NCBI GenBank assembly: GCA_023420115.1
Contig: JAEZWR010000067.1
Location: forward strand, 93,226-157,225
Direction of reading: 5' to 3'
Length of the DNA stretch: 64,000 nt
Source of the DNA: Bacillota bacterium
GTDB lineage: Bacteria; Bacillota; Clostridia; Saccharofermentanales; Fastidiosipilaceae
Shown here: positions 43,339 to 51,974 of the stretch, one piece after another
Numbering within the stretch: position 1 is the first letter of the stretch
Layout: each line of letters starts with the position of its first letter
Notes under the pieces: generated by a model
Database searches by the model: none
What the model was told of the DNA's origin: nothing
The model's input: the letters and a program-made list of their open reading frames with translations, nothing else
Position numbers and translations under genes: made by a program

Positions 43339-45541
43339 GATAAAAGTATTAGACTCAAACACTGCGAATCAAATAGCGGCTGGTGAAGTAGTAGAACGCC
43401 CATCATCAGTGGTTAAAGAGCTTTGTGAAAATGCCTTGGATGCAGAGGCTAATATTATTACTATACGAATTCAAAATGGTGGAATAAAAAAAATACAAAT
43501 AAGTGACAACGGAGCTGGGATGAGTTACGAGGACTGTCTTATGGCAATAAAAGCTCATGCCACTAGTAAAATTAGCAGTATTGATGAAATCAATCATCTA
43601 TCTACTATGGGATTTAGAGGTGAAGCTTTGGCCTCAATTGCCTCAGTATCAAAATTAAATATTATTAGTAGAGAAATTGATTCAGATGCTGGAACTAGTA
43701 TGACTGCAGTAGCAGGAAAAATAATTGAACACAAACAAGATTATTGTAGCCAAGGTACAACTATCACAGTCACTGATCTCTTTTTTAATACTCCAGCGCG
43801 TTATAAATTTTTAAAAAAAGATTCTACTGAAGCGAGTAAAATTACTCGAGTCGTAACTGAACTTGCCTTATCAAGGCCTGATGTATCTTTCAGACTCTTC
43901 TCCCAAAATGAAGAAATTCTTCATAGCCCAGGAAACAATGATCTTTTGAGTACAATTTATTCCCTTTTCGGAAATAAAATAGGTGAGAGAATGCTTGAAA
44001 TTATTCCCGACCCCAATAATACTTGCCAATGTAGTGGATATATTGGTGCCTGTGACTTAGCAAGAAAAAGTCGTATTATGCAATTTATTTTCGTAAATAA
44101 TAGGATTATAAATTCTAAGTTAATCAGCAAGGCTACAGAAGATGCTTATAGGGAATTTCTCGTAAAAGGGCTCTTTCCAATTTTCTTTTTAAAGTTAGAC
44201 CTTCCGGGGGCCTACGTGGATATAAATGTCCACCCTCAAAAATCTGAAGTTCGTTTCTGGAATGATAACTCAATATATAAATCAGTATATCAGCAAATTA
44301 AAAATTCACTCCTTTCTAATCTTTCTAAAATGCACAGTTCAGCTGGAGAGTTTAAAAGTTATGATAGCAATGATAATTTTGAAGCAATAAACAGCAAGAA
44401 TAGTAATATTGTTAACAACAACCATAATACATTAGATGTAAGCTCTAATAATAGAAATATATATAACGAACTATATCATTCTCCTACTTCTTTAGTTAAC
44501 AATAATAACGAGATACTTGTAGATGATATTTTAAAAACCCAAGATCCAAAACATACTAGTGACTATAAAGATAGTCGATATGATTTAAAAACCGAATTTA
44601 CCCAGAATAATCTTCAATTTGATAGTGATGAAAATAGATATCAATCAAAGTTAAATTATCGGTTTGCGACAGAAGATATACCCACTACAAATTCAAGTAT
44701 AACTAGTGATAACTCAAAAAATAATATTCTATTTCCGCCTGCTGAAGATATTTTCAAATCATCGCCTTTTGACTTAAATAGCAATTATGATAATACAGAG
44801 TCTAAGCTCGAACACGAAAGTGCTTTGTTTAATGATAATACAAGTAAATACTTTGATACAGACACAAATAATCATCAAGATGGTATTACTTTTACAAATG
44901 TATCTAGAACCACGTCAAAAGATAACGATGCTGATTTAATTTCAGAACTCAGTGATGCCAATTATATTGGTCAACTATTTCAGACGTATCTTATATTTGA
45001 AAAAGGGGAGTATGCCTATTTAGTCGATCAACATGCAGCTCATGAAAAGGTTCTTTATGAACGATTTAGAGAGCAATATTTATTCGAAAAATCTAGTTCA
45101 AAGCCTGCTGTACAAGACTTACTTGTGCCATTGAAATTAGATATGCTTTCAGAGATTCAGGGTCTTGACGATAAATTAAGTTTATTCGAATCTCTTGGAT
45201 TTGAATTTATCAAGAAGCAAGGTGATTTATATATAAAAGCTCTCCCGAGCAATGATTTGATGAATGAGAAGCTTGCTTATGACTTATTGCAATCTATTTT
45301 TGATAATGATATATATTCAGGGCTCGTCGAAGAAAATAAGAGACTAGATCTTATCTTGGCAACTATGGCTTGCAAGGCAGCTGTAAAAGCTCATGATTAT
45401 CTCTCCAAAGAAGAAGTAGAATTACTAATAAAAGACATGCAAAAACTAAAAAATCCATATCACTGTCCGCATGGTAGACCTGTGTTGATAAAAAAAAGCA
45501 GATATTATATTGATAAGCTTTTTCAGCGAGTTGTAAATTGA
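43328..45541 (+). CDS. mutL: DNA mismatch repair protein MutL
   Basis: It couples MutS to strand incision. The 737-aa protein has the GHKL ATPase at the N-terminus (IAAGEVVERPSSVVKELCEN, NGAGMSYEDC, MGFRGEALASIASVS). An Asn/Ser/Asp-rich linker from about residue 335 to 540 follows, then the C-terminal dimerisation domain with the endonuclease motif DQHAAHEKVLYERF and CPHGRPVLIKKS. The two C-terminal motifs mark a nicking-competent MutL, as expected where MutH is absent. The linker is unusually long and low in complexity. Confidence 0.95.
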   Translation: MMTKIKVLDSNTANQIAAGEVVERPSSVVKELCENALDAEANIITIRIQNGGIKKIQISDNGAGMSYEDCLMAIKAHATSKISSIDEINHLSTMGFRGEALASIASVSKLNIISREIDSDAGTSMTAVAGKIIEHKQDYCSQGTTITVTDLFFNTPARYKFLKKDSTEASKITRVVTELALSRPDVSFRLFSQNEEILHSPGNNDLLSTIYSLFGNKIGERMLEIIPDPNNTCQCSGYIGACDLARKSRIMQFIFVNNRIINSKLISKATEDAYREFLVKGLFPIFFLKLDLPGAYVDINVHPQKSEVRFWNDNSIYKSVYQQIKNSLLSNLSKMHSSAGEFKSYDSNDNFEAINSKNSNIVNNNHNTLDVSSNNRNIYNELYHSPTSLVNNNNEILVDDILKTQDPKHTSDYKDSRYDLKTEFTQNNLQFDSDENRYQSKLNYRFATEDIPTTNSSITSDNSKNNILFPPAEDIFKSSPFDLNSNYDNTESKLEHESALFNDNTSKYFDTDTNNHQDGITFTNVSRTTSKDNDADLISELSDANYIGQLFQTYLIFEKGEYAYLVDQHAAHEKVLYERFREQYLFEKSSSKPAVQDLLVPLKLDMLSEIQGLDDKLSLFESLGFEFIKKQGDLYIKALPSNDLMNEKLAYDLLQSIFDNDIYSGLVEENKRLDLILATMACKAAVKAHDYLSKEEVELLIKDMQKLKNPYHCPHGRPVLIKKSRYYIDKLFQRVVN

Positions 45542-45586
45542 TTTATTGCTATAGATAGATCGAACAGTGTAGTGTGTTAGTAAAGT

Positions 45587-46564
45587 ATGCTTTTTAATGG
45601 TAGTCCTTATATGTTAAATTCTTTATTTTATAAAAATAATCAAAAAATTATACCAATTATAACTGGGCCAACAGCTTCTGGAAAATCTGACTTTGCCATC
45701 AAGCTTGCTCTCAAATATGGTTTTGAAATTATCTCCGCAGATTCAATGCAAATTTATAAAGGTCTTGATATTGGCACTGCTAAGGTTAGTATTAGTGAGC
45801 AAAAACTTGTTCCTCACCATCTTATTGATATTCGTTTCCCCAGTGAGAGTTATTCAGTTGTAAACTTTCAACATGATTCACTAGAAATTCTAAGTAGCAA
45901 AGGAAATTACCTAGTTTGTGGTGGAAGCAGCCAATATATCTGTTCTCTTCTTGATAGGGAAATATATTCAGATGATCAAAATTCAGATTTGAGAAATAAG
46001 TTAGAAACAACTTACTCATGTTACAGTAATTTTGAACTATGGCAAGAGCTAAATAAAATAGATAATATTAGAGCTTCACAATTGAATCCTAATGACAGAC
46101 GACGTGTCTTAAGAGCAATAGAAAAATATAAAATATCGGGAATATTACCATCTAAATTAAATCCAAAATCGAATATTTCAGAAGAATTTTCATCGTTTCT
46201 TTTTCTTCCAATTTATATTGATAACGACAGGGATCTTCTCTATCAAAAGATAAATAAAAGGGTAGACCAAATGATGAAGCTTGGACTACTAGAAGAAGCT
46301 GAATATTGCTATAAACTTGATAAAAATTCAGAATTATCTTCTACTTGTAAACAAGCAATTGCATATAAAGAATTTTTTCCTTATTTTAAACATGAACTCT
46401 CTCTCAATGAGTGTATTGATAGATTAAAAATTAATTCACGTCATTACGCCAAGAGACAAATTACATGGTGGAAAAGAAGAAGTGATGTCATCAGATTGCA
46501 TAGTAATGATATAGATGAATTTTTATTATCTAATAGATTGTTTGATATATTAACACTTTATTAA
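45587..46564 (+). CDS. miaA: tRNA dimethylallyltransferase MiaA
   Basis: It attaches the isopentenyl group to A37, producing the substrate of MiaB. The 325-aa protein has the P-loop ITGPTASGKSDFAIKLA near residue 26, SADSMQIYKGLDIGTAK, the catalytic region VPHHLIDIRFPSESYSV and CGGSSQYICSLL. The tRNA-binding end RHYAKRQITWWKRR is clear. The start has only weak ribosome-site support and a start further inside is possible. hfq follows, as in many bacteria. Confidence 0.94.
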   Translation: MLFNGSPYMLNSLFYKNNQKIIPIITGPTASGKSDFAIKLALKYGFEIISADSMQIYKGLDIGTAKVSISEQKLVPHHLIDIRFPSESYSVVNFQHDSLEILSSKGNYLVCGGSSQYICSLLDREIYSDDQNSDLRNKLETTYSCYSNFELWQELNKIDNIRASQLNPNDRRRVLRAIEKYKISGILPSKLNPKSNISEEFSSFLFLPIYIDNDRDLLYQKINKRVDQMMKLGLLEEAEYCYKLDKNSELSSTCKQAIAYKEFFPYFKHELSLNECIDRLKINSRHYAKRQITWWKRRSDVIRLHSNDIDEFLLSNRLFDILTLY

Positions 46565-46567
46565 CAC

Positions 46568-46587
46568 ATTTTCGCTATAGCGATTGT
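46568..46587 (+). promoter_or_regulatory. Palindromic element shared with the Spo0A-like gene
   Basis: The 20 nt ATTTTCGCTATAGCGATTGT are identical to the site upstream of the Spo0A-like gene. CGCTATAGCG (46573-46582) ends 68 nt before the hfq start, exactly the same spacing as at the other site. A further shared TTGTCT falls at the same offset (46611-46616 here). Confidence 0.55.
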
Positions 46588-46650
46588 TGTTGGAAATCTA
46601 ATTGATTATATTTGTCTCATAAAAATTTTAGAAGTTAGGAGAACTTTAAA

Positions 46651-47037
46651 ATGAGCAATTATAATTTTGATAATGCTAGGAAAATGTATGTCCACTATAG
46701 GAAAAATGTCAATTCAGATAGACCACAACAATATATTCATGGTGCAAATACTTGTCTCAGCAGATTTATCAAACAATGTATATATGAACAAATTGAAGTT
46801 GATATATATCTAAGTAATGACTCTATGAATAGAGGTTATATACAAGAATTTGACAATAAAAGTATTGTTTTTAAAAGTGGTGGACAAAAATACTTATTTT
46901 TTCATAATGCGATAATATCTATAATACAAGTAAATTCAAGCGTCAGTATCCAAGACAATTCCAATAACAAGAATATTTTTGCCTCCGACTTTCCAATTAA
47001 AAATTTAAATATTAGGAATAAAAATATTGTTGCTTAA
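46651..47037 (+). CDS. hfq: Hfq-like RNA chaperone, extended
   Basis: A 128-aa protein whose centre (about residues 33-96) matches the Sm fold of Hfq: a helix with CLSRFIKQCIYEQIEV, Sm1 VDIYLSNDSMNRGYIQEFD and the Sm2-like FFHNAIISIIQV (E. coli VYKHAISTVVP). Hfq binds small RNAs and mRNAs. Both an N-terminal extension of about 33 polar residues and a C-terminal tail are present, so it is longer than the usual 70-80 aa of Gram-positive Hfq. Its place after miaA supports the identity. TTAGGAGAA precedes the ATG. Confidence 0.82.
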   Translation: MSNYNFDNARKMYVHYRKNVNSDRPQQYIHGANTCLSRFIKQCIYEQIEVDIYLSNDSMNRGYIQEFDNKSIVFKSGGQKYLFFHNAIISIIQVNSSVSIQDNSNNKNIFASDFPIKNLNIRNKNIVA

Positions 47038-47080
47038 TATGTCTTGTAACTAAATTAGATATTCATCTTAAATTAGTTTC

Positions 47081-47806
47081 TTACATATTAATTCTAAATA
47101 AGGATTTCACAACTCCGATAACATAGCAGTCTTTTGAATTAAATGGTATGGGTTGATATTTTTCATTAGCAGGGAATAGGTAGTACCTTCCATCTTCCTT
47201 TCCTAATCTTTTGACAGTGGCCTCTTCGCCAATCATTGCAGCAACAATTTCTCCTGGTTCAGCAAAATTACGACTTTCTATAAGAACAAGATCACCATCT
47301 AAAATACCTGCATCTCTCATACTATCTCCACGGATTTTTAGAAGAAAATTAGAAAAGTCCTTATACTGTCTAGATAAAAATCTCTCCGGTAACCTAAAAT
47401 ATTCTTCAATATCTTCATAGGCATAAATAGGTCTACCTGCTGTTATAGTTCCAACAAGAGGTATAACTGTTTCATCAGCGTTAATACGACTTATCAACTC
47501 ATCCAATTTATTTTGCAATTTCTTAATTGTATCCTTATCAGACTCAAGTTCAGCTTCGCTACCGCTATCATTTAAAGATATAGCTCTACGTTTGCCTTTA
47601 GCATATACAAGTATCCCTAAATCATTCATTTTTTTTAGGGCAGTATGAACAGTGGAAGTTGATTTAATGTTAGTCCCTGCTGTTATTTCTCTTACAGATG
47701 GTGAATATCCATTTTCTGCAATAAAATTTTTTAAATAATCATATACTCTTTCTTCTACAGTTTTATTTTGTGTAGAAAAATTATCCTGTGACTTATTTGA
47801 TGACAT
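47081..47806 (-). CDS. lexA: LexA SOS repressor
   Basis: The SOS repressor cleaves itself when RecA is activated. The 241-aa protein has a winged HTH (YSPSVREITAGTNIKSTSTVHTAL reads as helices at about residues 36-60, here cited by position), the Ala-Gly cleavage site in VGTITAGRPIYAY near 113-125, the catalytic Ser in IRGDSMRDAGI and the Lys in EATVKRLGKED. Probable target boxes precede dinB at 20.7 kb. I could not find a clear box in its own upstream region. GGAG precedes the ATG. Confidence 0.93.
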   Translation of the reverse strand: MSSNKSQDNFSTQNKTVEERVYDYLKNFIAENGYSPSVREITAGTNIKSTSTVHTALKKMNDLGILVYAKGKRRAISLNDSGSEAELESDKDTIKKLQNKLDELISRINADETVIPLVGTITAGRPIYAYEDIEEYFRLPERFLSRQYKDFSNFLLKIRGDSMRDAGILDGDLVLIESRNFAEPGEIVAAMIGEEATVKRLGKEDGRYYLFPANEKYQPIPFNSKDCYVIGVVKSLFRINM

Positions 47807-48035
47807 TTAATGCTCCGTTATTATCTAATACCTTATTGTCTTAAATATACACACATATTTTAGCACGTAGATAATACTATCGATACAAAGATATAAACAT
47901 ATATTCAAAATGTTATAATCTTATTATCAAGAATTAAGTATGTATATATTTTAGATTTATCGTCTCTATGATAAACTATGAACACTGTGCATATATAGCA
48001 GAATAAATAAATTCATAAAATGAGAGCATTTTAAA

Positions 48036-48401
48036 GTGAACCGTAATAATAAAAAATATCAAGTAGAAGAATTAAATAATCCAGAATTTAAAGAAGCTAT
48101 AGCAGCCTATGATCGTCTTCTTGATGACAATAACAAAGAAGATACGGTTGGAATAAAAAAAATTAGTAGATATAGGCAGCCTCTAATTCGTCTCAGACGA
48201 GCGGGTAGGGTGAAAAGATATAAGGTTACAGCAATCATTAATAGTAAGGTAGCTGAGAAAAATAGAAAAAAAGAATTTCGTCACAGCAAATATCTAAAAT
48301 ATATTCTACTATGTGTATTATTTTTAGTCCTAATATTTTTAGTATATGCTTTTGATCCTGTACAGAAATTAAGTGAAATAGTTAAATTTCTAGGTTATTA
48401 A
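48036..48401 (+). CDS. Hypothetical protein with C-terminal TM helix
   Basis: I do not recognise this 121-aa protein. It is highly charged, with basic stretches (IRLRRAGRVKRYK, KNRKKEFRHSK) and a single hydrophobic helix at about residues 90-107 near the C-terminus, suggesting a tail-anchored or single-pass topology. It starts at a GTG with only a weak upstream ribosome site and is divergent from lexA. A perfect bidirectional terminator follows. A role in cell division or the envelope would be speculation. Confidence 0.5.
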   Translation: MNRNNKKYQVEELNNPEFKEAIAAYDRLLDDNNKEDTVGIKKISRYRQPLIRLRRAGRVKRYKVTAIINSKVAEKNRKKEFRHSKYLKYILLCVLFLVLIFLVYAFDPVQKLSEIVKFLGY

Positions 48402-48415
48402 ATTAAAATTTATAT

Positions 48416-48459
48416 AAAAAAAGAAGATGAATAAGGTCAATTTATTCATCTTCTTTTTC
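48416..48459. terminator. Bidirectional terminator
   Basis: AAGAAGATGAATAA/TTATTCATCTTCTT is a perfect 14-bp stem with a loop of about 7 nt, an A run before it and T residues after it. The last codons of the convergent xer-type gene lie within it. Confidence 0.88.
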
Positions 48460-49476
48460 ATTATCTATATTAATCATATCTTCAGACTTGAAGTTACTTA
48501 ATGGATTTTTCTCAACTGCTTCCTTTATCTTCTTATCGCTCAAATGAGTATAAATCTGTGTCGTTTGTATTGATTCATGACCAAGGAGACCTTGAAGAGT
48601 CCTTATATCAACTGCTCCATGTTGATATAGTAAAGTAGCACAAGTATGCCTTAATTTGTGAGGGGAGTACTTCCTTGAATCTAATCCAGCCTTCTCTATA
48701 TAAAGTTTAACTAATCTCTGCACAGCAGAATGAGATAAGCGATTACCCTGCCTAGAAACGAATAACGCATTCAATCCTTTTCTTATATGCATCTTAGTAC
48801 GACGTTCTAAATAATCTTTTATTGCAGTCCGACTAATTTCATTTATATAGGCTATTCTTTCCTTTTGACCTTTACCTCTGATCCTTATTCCATCATCACG
48901 CACGTCTTGAATATCTATCGAGCATAATTCGGCAAGTCGCATACCACAATTCAAGAAAAGTATAATAATTGCCCTATCTCTATATTTAATTGGAGTTGGA
49001 TTATTTTTCACATCATTTTCTATTGTAGTAAGAAGTTCAAGTGCCTCTTCAAGATCTAGGTGAACAGGTAAACTTTTTTTTCTTTTAGGAATATCTAAAT
49101 CTGCAGTTGGATCTTCATCAATAACTTTAAGTTTGACATGGAGAAAATTAAAAAAAGTTGATAGAGAAGAACATTTCCTAGCTCTAGAACTACTATCATT
49201 TCCTCTTTCATTCAAATATGATAAAAAATCATAAATATCGATTAATTTAATTTTTTTTATAATCTCAATATCAATCATAGTAAAATCAAATTCTTGATCA
49301 TCTACTCTTGAAGAAATGTATCCCTTTTTACGCAAGTAAAAACGCATAAATGCCATTATATCTAATTTGTATTCATTTAAAGTAAGCTTAGATTTATTAC
49401 TCACTGCAGAAAGATAGGCTAGATATTGATCTAACAAGTCAAAATGATAAAGTTCCTGATCCCAATGTTTAGGCAT
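48442..49476 (-). CDS. XerC/D-type tyrosine recombinase
   Basis: A 344-aa integrase-family recombinase. An N-terminal SAM-like core-binding domain (LLDQYLAYLSAVSNKSKLTLNEY) precedes the catalytic domain with Arg in LNCGMRLAELCSI, the box HKLRHTCATLLYQHG, and LLGHESIQTTQIYTHLS bearing the nucleophilic Tyr. The single-copy, chromosomal setting without cargo fits a housekeeping dimer resolvase (XerC, XerD or CodV type). I use the ATG at 49476 (GGAG upstream) rather than 49509 because a TATAAT box lies between them. Confidence 0.85.
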   Translation of the reverse strand: MPKHWDQELYHFDLLDQYLAYLSAVSNKSKLTLNEYKLDIMAFMRFYLRKKGYISSRVDDQEFDFTMIDIEIIKKIKLIDIYDFLSYLNERGNDSSSRARKCSSLSTFFNFLHVKLKVIDEDPTADLDIPKRKKSLPVHLDLEEALELLTTIENDVKNNPTPIKYRDRAIIILFLNCGMRLAELCSIDIQDVRDDGIRIRGKGQKERIAYINEISRTAIKDYLERRTKMHIRKGLNALFVSRQGNRLSHSAVQRLVKLYIEKAGLDSRKYSPHKLRHTCATLLYQHGAVDIRTLQGLLGHESIQTTQIYTHLSDKKIKEAVEKNPLSNFKSEDMINIDNEKEDE

Positions 49477-49695
49477 TGTCAAACTCCATATTATAGTATT
49501 TTTAAACATTTATTGAATAAATTATACAATATAAAACTTTTATTAAACAATACTTTTGTAAATAATAGAAAATACTTATGTATATATTTCAATTGAATAC
49601 TAATTGTAAACCCTCAAATATATTAATAATTAAGCACTTAAAAGTATTCAAAGATGTTAAAATATCAAAAGAATAAATGATAAAAAGGAATGTCT

Positions 49696-50769
49696 ATGAA
49701 TAAGATTAATGTCGCAGTAATCGGAGCTAGTGGGTATGTTGGTCAACGTTTTGTTTCTTTGCTTCAGAATCATCCATACTTTAATTTACAAAAATTAATC
49801 GCCTCTGAACGTTCAGATGGGCTGAGTTTCTCAGAAGCAATATTTAATAGGGAAGTGCCCGGATTAAATTTTGACAAGGCTGTCCTTGATATGAAAATTA
49901 TTTCAAGTAAAAGGATAGATGAGTATACTCAAGATATTGATTTAGTTTTTTGCGCAGTTGATATGCCCAAAGAAGAAATAATCAAATTAGAAACAAGTCT
50001 AGCTCAAAGGGAATTAGTAGTTGTTTCTAATAATTCTGCAATGCGAAAATTTAACGATGTTCCAATGATTATACCTGAAATAAATAATAAACATCTCGAT
50101 ATTATTGAAGTACAGAAAAAAAGACTGGGATCAAAAAAAGGGTTCGTAACCTGCAAACCAAATTGCTCAATTCAATCTTATGTTCCCATACTTTCTGCGC
50201 TTATTCCATATGGCTTACGTGAAATATCAGTAGCAACATATCAGGCTATATCTGGAGCTGGTAAAACCTTTAAATCATGGCCAGAAATGAACGAAAACTT
50301 GATTCCATTTATATCTGGTGAAGAGGAAAAAACTGAACAAGAACCATTAAAAATATGGGGAAAAATAAGCGATAAAGGAATAATAAATAATAATGAGATA
50401 AATATATCTGCCCATTGTTTCAGAGTTCCTGTACAAGAAGGACATACTGCTGCTGTTTCATTCAATATGAAAAATAAATTATCAAAAGATGATTTATTAA
50501 AAATTATAAAAGATTTTAGTGATAAATCTGTTTGCAAAGGCTTACCAACGGCTCCTGAGAATTTTATTGTTTACCATGATGAATCAGATAGACCTCAAGT
50601 TAAGTTAGATTGTAACTCTGACAAAGGTATGTCAATTCATTTTGCTAGATTGCGCGAAGATAATTTATTCGACTGGAAATTCACAGGACTTAGTCATAAC
50701 ACACTTAGAGGTGCAGCTGGTGGTGCAGTATTAACAGCGGAGTATCTCTATAAAAATTCTTATTTATAA
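49696..50769 (+). CDS. asd: Aspartate-semialdehyde dehydrogenase
   Basis: It reduces aspartyl phosphate to the semialdehyde, the branch point to lysine, diaminopimelate, threonine and methionine. The 357-aa protein has the NADP motif VAVIGASGYVGQRFV, the catalytic cysteine in CKPNCSIQSYVP near residue 157, and YQAISGAGKTFKSWPEM. The active-site His and closing segment FRVPVQEGHTAAVS are present. An AAGGAA site favours the ATG at 49696 over the in-frame ATG 6 nt earlier. It stands alone here, without dapA or lysC. Confidence 0.93.
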   Translation: MNKINVAVIGASGYVGQRFVSLLQNHPYFNLQKLIASERSDGLSFSEAIFNREVPGLNFDKAVLDMKIISSKRIDEYTQDIDLVFCAVDMPKEEIIKLETSLAQRELVVVSNNSAMRKFNDVPMIIPEINNKHLDIIEVQKKRLGSKKGFVTCKPNCSIQSYVPILSALIPYGLREISVATYQAISGAGKTFKSWPEMNENLIPFISGEEEKTEQEPLKIWGKISDKGIINNNEINISAHCFRVPVQEGHTAAVSFNMKNKLSKDDLLKIIKDFSDKSVCKGLPTAPENFIVYHDESDRPQVKLDCNSDKGMSIHFARLREDNLFDWKFTGLSHNTLRGAAGGAVLTAEYLYKNSYL

Positions 50770-50808
50770 AATAAAAAGCTCCTAGGGAGTAGCTGGATAG
50801 AAATTTAT

Positions 50809-50842
50809 CGAGCTAAGCAAAATAATAATTTTGCTTAGCTCG
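50809..50842 (+). other. Perfect 15-bp hairpin without T run
   Basis: CGAGCTAAGCAAAAT pairs exactly with ATTTTGCTTAGCTCG around a 4-nt loop, 40 nt after the asd stop and 28 nt before the GH18 start. The absence of a T run on either side makes a standard terminator unlikely. It may stabilise the asd mRNA 3' end or regulate the downstream gene. Confidence 0.5.
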
Positions 50843-50869
50843 CAATATTAAAAAAGGGTGGAATTCAAT

Positions 50870-51895
50870 ATGTTTGATGTAATTGCTTATGTTAATCAAA
50901 ACGACCTAAGTATCATTAATAATGATGATTTAAAAAGAATAACTATTATAAATATTGCCTTTGCTCATATTAAATCTGATCATTTATATTTCGAAGCAAA
51001 TGAAAATTTTAAATCCAATATCAAGAATCTTAAATCACAAAATAATAATTTGAAAATTGTTATGTCTGTTGGCGGATGGTCTTCCGGTGGCTTCAGTGAA
51101 ATTGCTTCTAAAGAAAATTTAAGACTTCAATTTGCTAATGAATGTTTAAAGTTAGTTACAGATTTAGAACTTGACGGAATTGATATTGATTGGGAATATC
51201 CAAATTTTAAATTAGCAGGAATAAAATCTTCACCTGACGATATAAATAATTTCACTTTGTTACTTAGAGATATTAGAAATGAATTTAATAAGAATCCAAA
51301 TAAAAAATTAATTCTTAGCATTGCTGCTGGAGCTGATGATTATTTCGTAAAAAATACTAAAGTTCAAGAATATATTAATTATCTCGATTATATTCAGTTA
51401 ATGACCTATGACTATAGATCTGGCTTTTCCGTAGTAACTGGGCATCACACCAATCTTTACACGCCTTATTCTGACTTGCAAATATCTTCTGCAGATCATG
51501 CTGTAAAAGTATTTAGTAATAATTCTGTTCCATTGAATAAACTTATTCTAGGCGTAGCTTTTTACTCTCGCGAATGGAAAAATGTTCCTTGTGATTCAGC
51601 AGCAGAATCATATGGAGTATATGTAGGTACTACTGGAAATTATGGACCATCCTACGATGAAATAATTGAGAATGATTTAGAAAATAAATATGTCAAAATT
51701 TGGGATGACGAAGCAAAAGCCTCATATTTATTCGGTGATGGGAGATTCATCACATATGATGATAAAGATAGCATTAGAGAAAAAGCAGAATATGTTAAAT
51801 CTAAATCTCTTCGTGGTTTGATGTTTTGGGAATATAGGCTCGGACACAAAAATAAACTTACATCTTATATTGGTGATCTACTAAATAATAAATAA
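50870..51895 (+). CDS. GH18-family glycoside hydrolase, cytoplasmic
   Basis: A 341-aa TIM-barrel enzyme of the chitinase/endo-beta-N-acetylglucosaminidase family. It shows LKIVMSVGGWSSGGFSEI, the catalytic DxxDxDxE motif in ELDGIDIDWEYPNF near residue 105, and the barrel strands YIQLMTYDYRSG and LRGLMFWEYRLG. There is no signal peptide or carbohydrate-binding module, so it should act inside the cell on imported chitin-like or N-glycan-derived oligosaccharides. The ATG at 50870 is preceded by AAGGGTGG at 8-nt distance. Confidence 0.87.
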   Translation: MFDVIAYVNQNDLSIINNDDLKRITIINIAFAHIKSDHLYFEANENFKSNIKNLKSQNNNLKIVMSVGGWSSGGFSEIASKENLRLQFANECLKLVTDLELDGIDIDWEYPNFKLAGIKSSPDDINNFTLLLRDIRNEFNKNPNKKLILSIAAGADDYFVKNTKVQEYINYLDYIQLMTYDYRSGFSVVTGHHTNLYTPYSDLQISSADHAVKVFSNNSVPLNKLILGVAFYSREWKNVPCDSAAESYGVYVGTTGNYGPSYDEIIENDLENKYVKIWDDEAKASYLFGDGRFITYDDKDSIREKAEYVKSKSLRGLMFWEYRLGHKNKLTSYIGDLLNNK

Positions 51896-51922
51896 AATAA
51901 ATCTTAGTCACAAAATAGATAT

Positions 51923-51974
51923 AAGTCGTCTTTTGTATGAGTTTCCATCAATCAACTGTAACAAAAGACGGCTT
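51923..51974. terminator. Long-stem hairpin between GH18 and leuA
   Basis: AAGTCGTCTTTTGT and ACAAAAGACGGCTT pair over 14 positions (one G-U) around a loop of about 24 nt, between two convergent genes. No long T run follows on either strand, so the terminator call is moderate. Confidence 0.5.

Noticed and set aside
47807..48035. LexA box in the lexA upstream region
   Set aside because: GAACACTGTGCAT and AAACATATATTCA were considered, but neither matches both half-sites of the consensus well.
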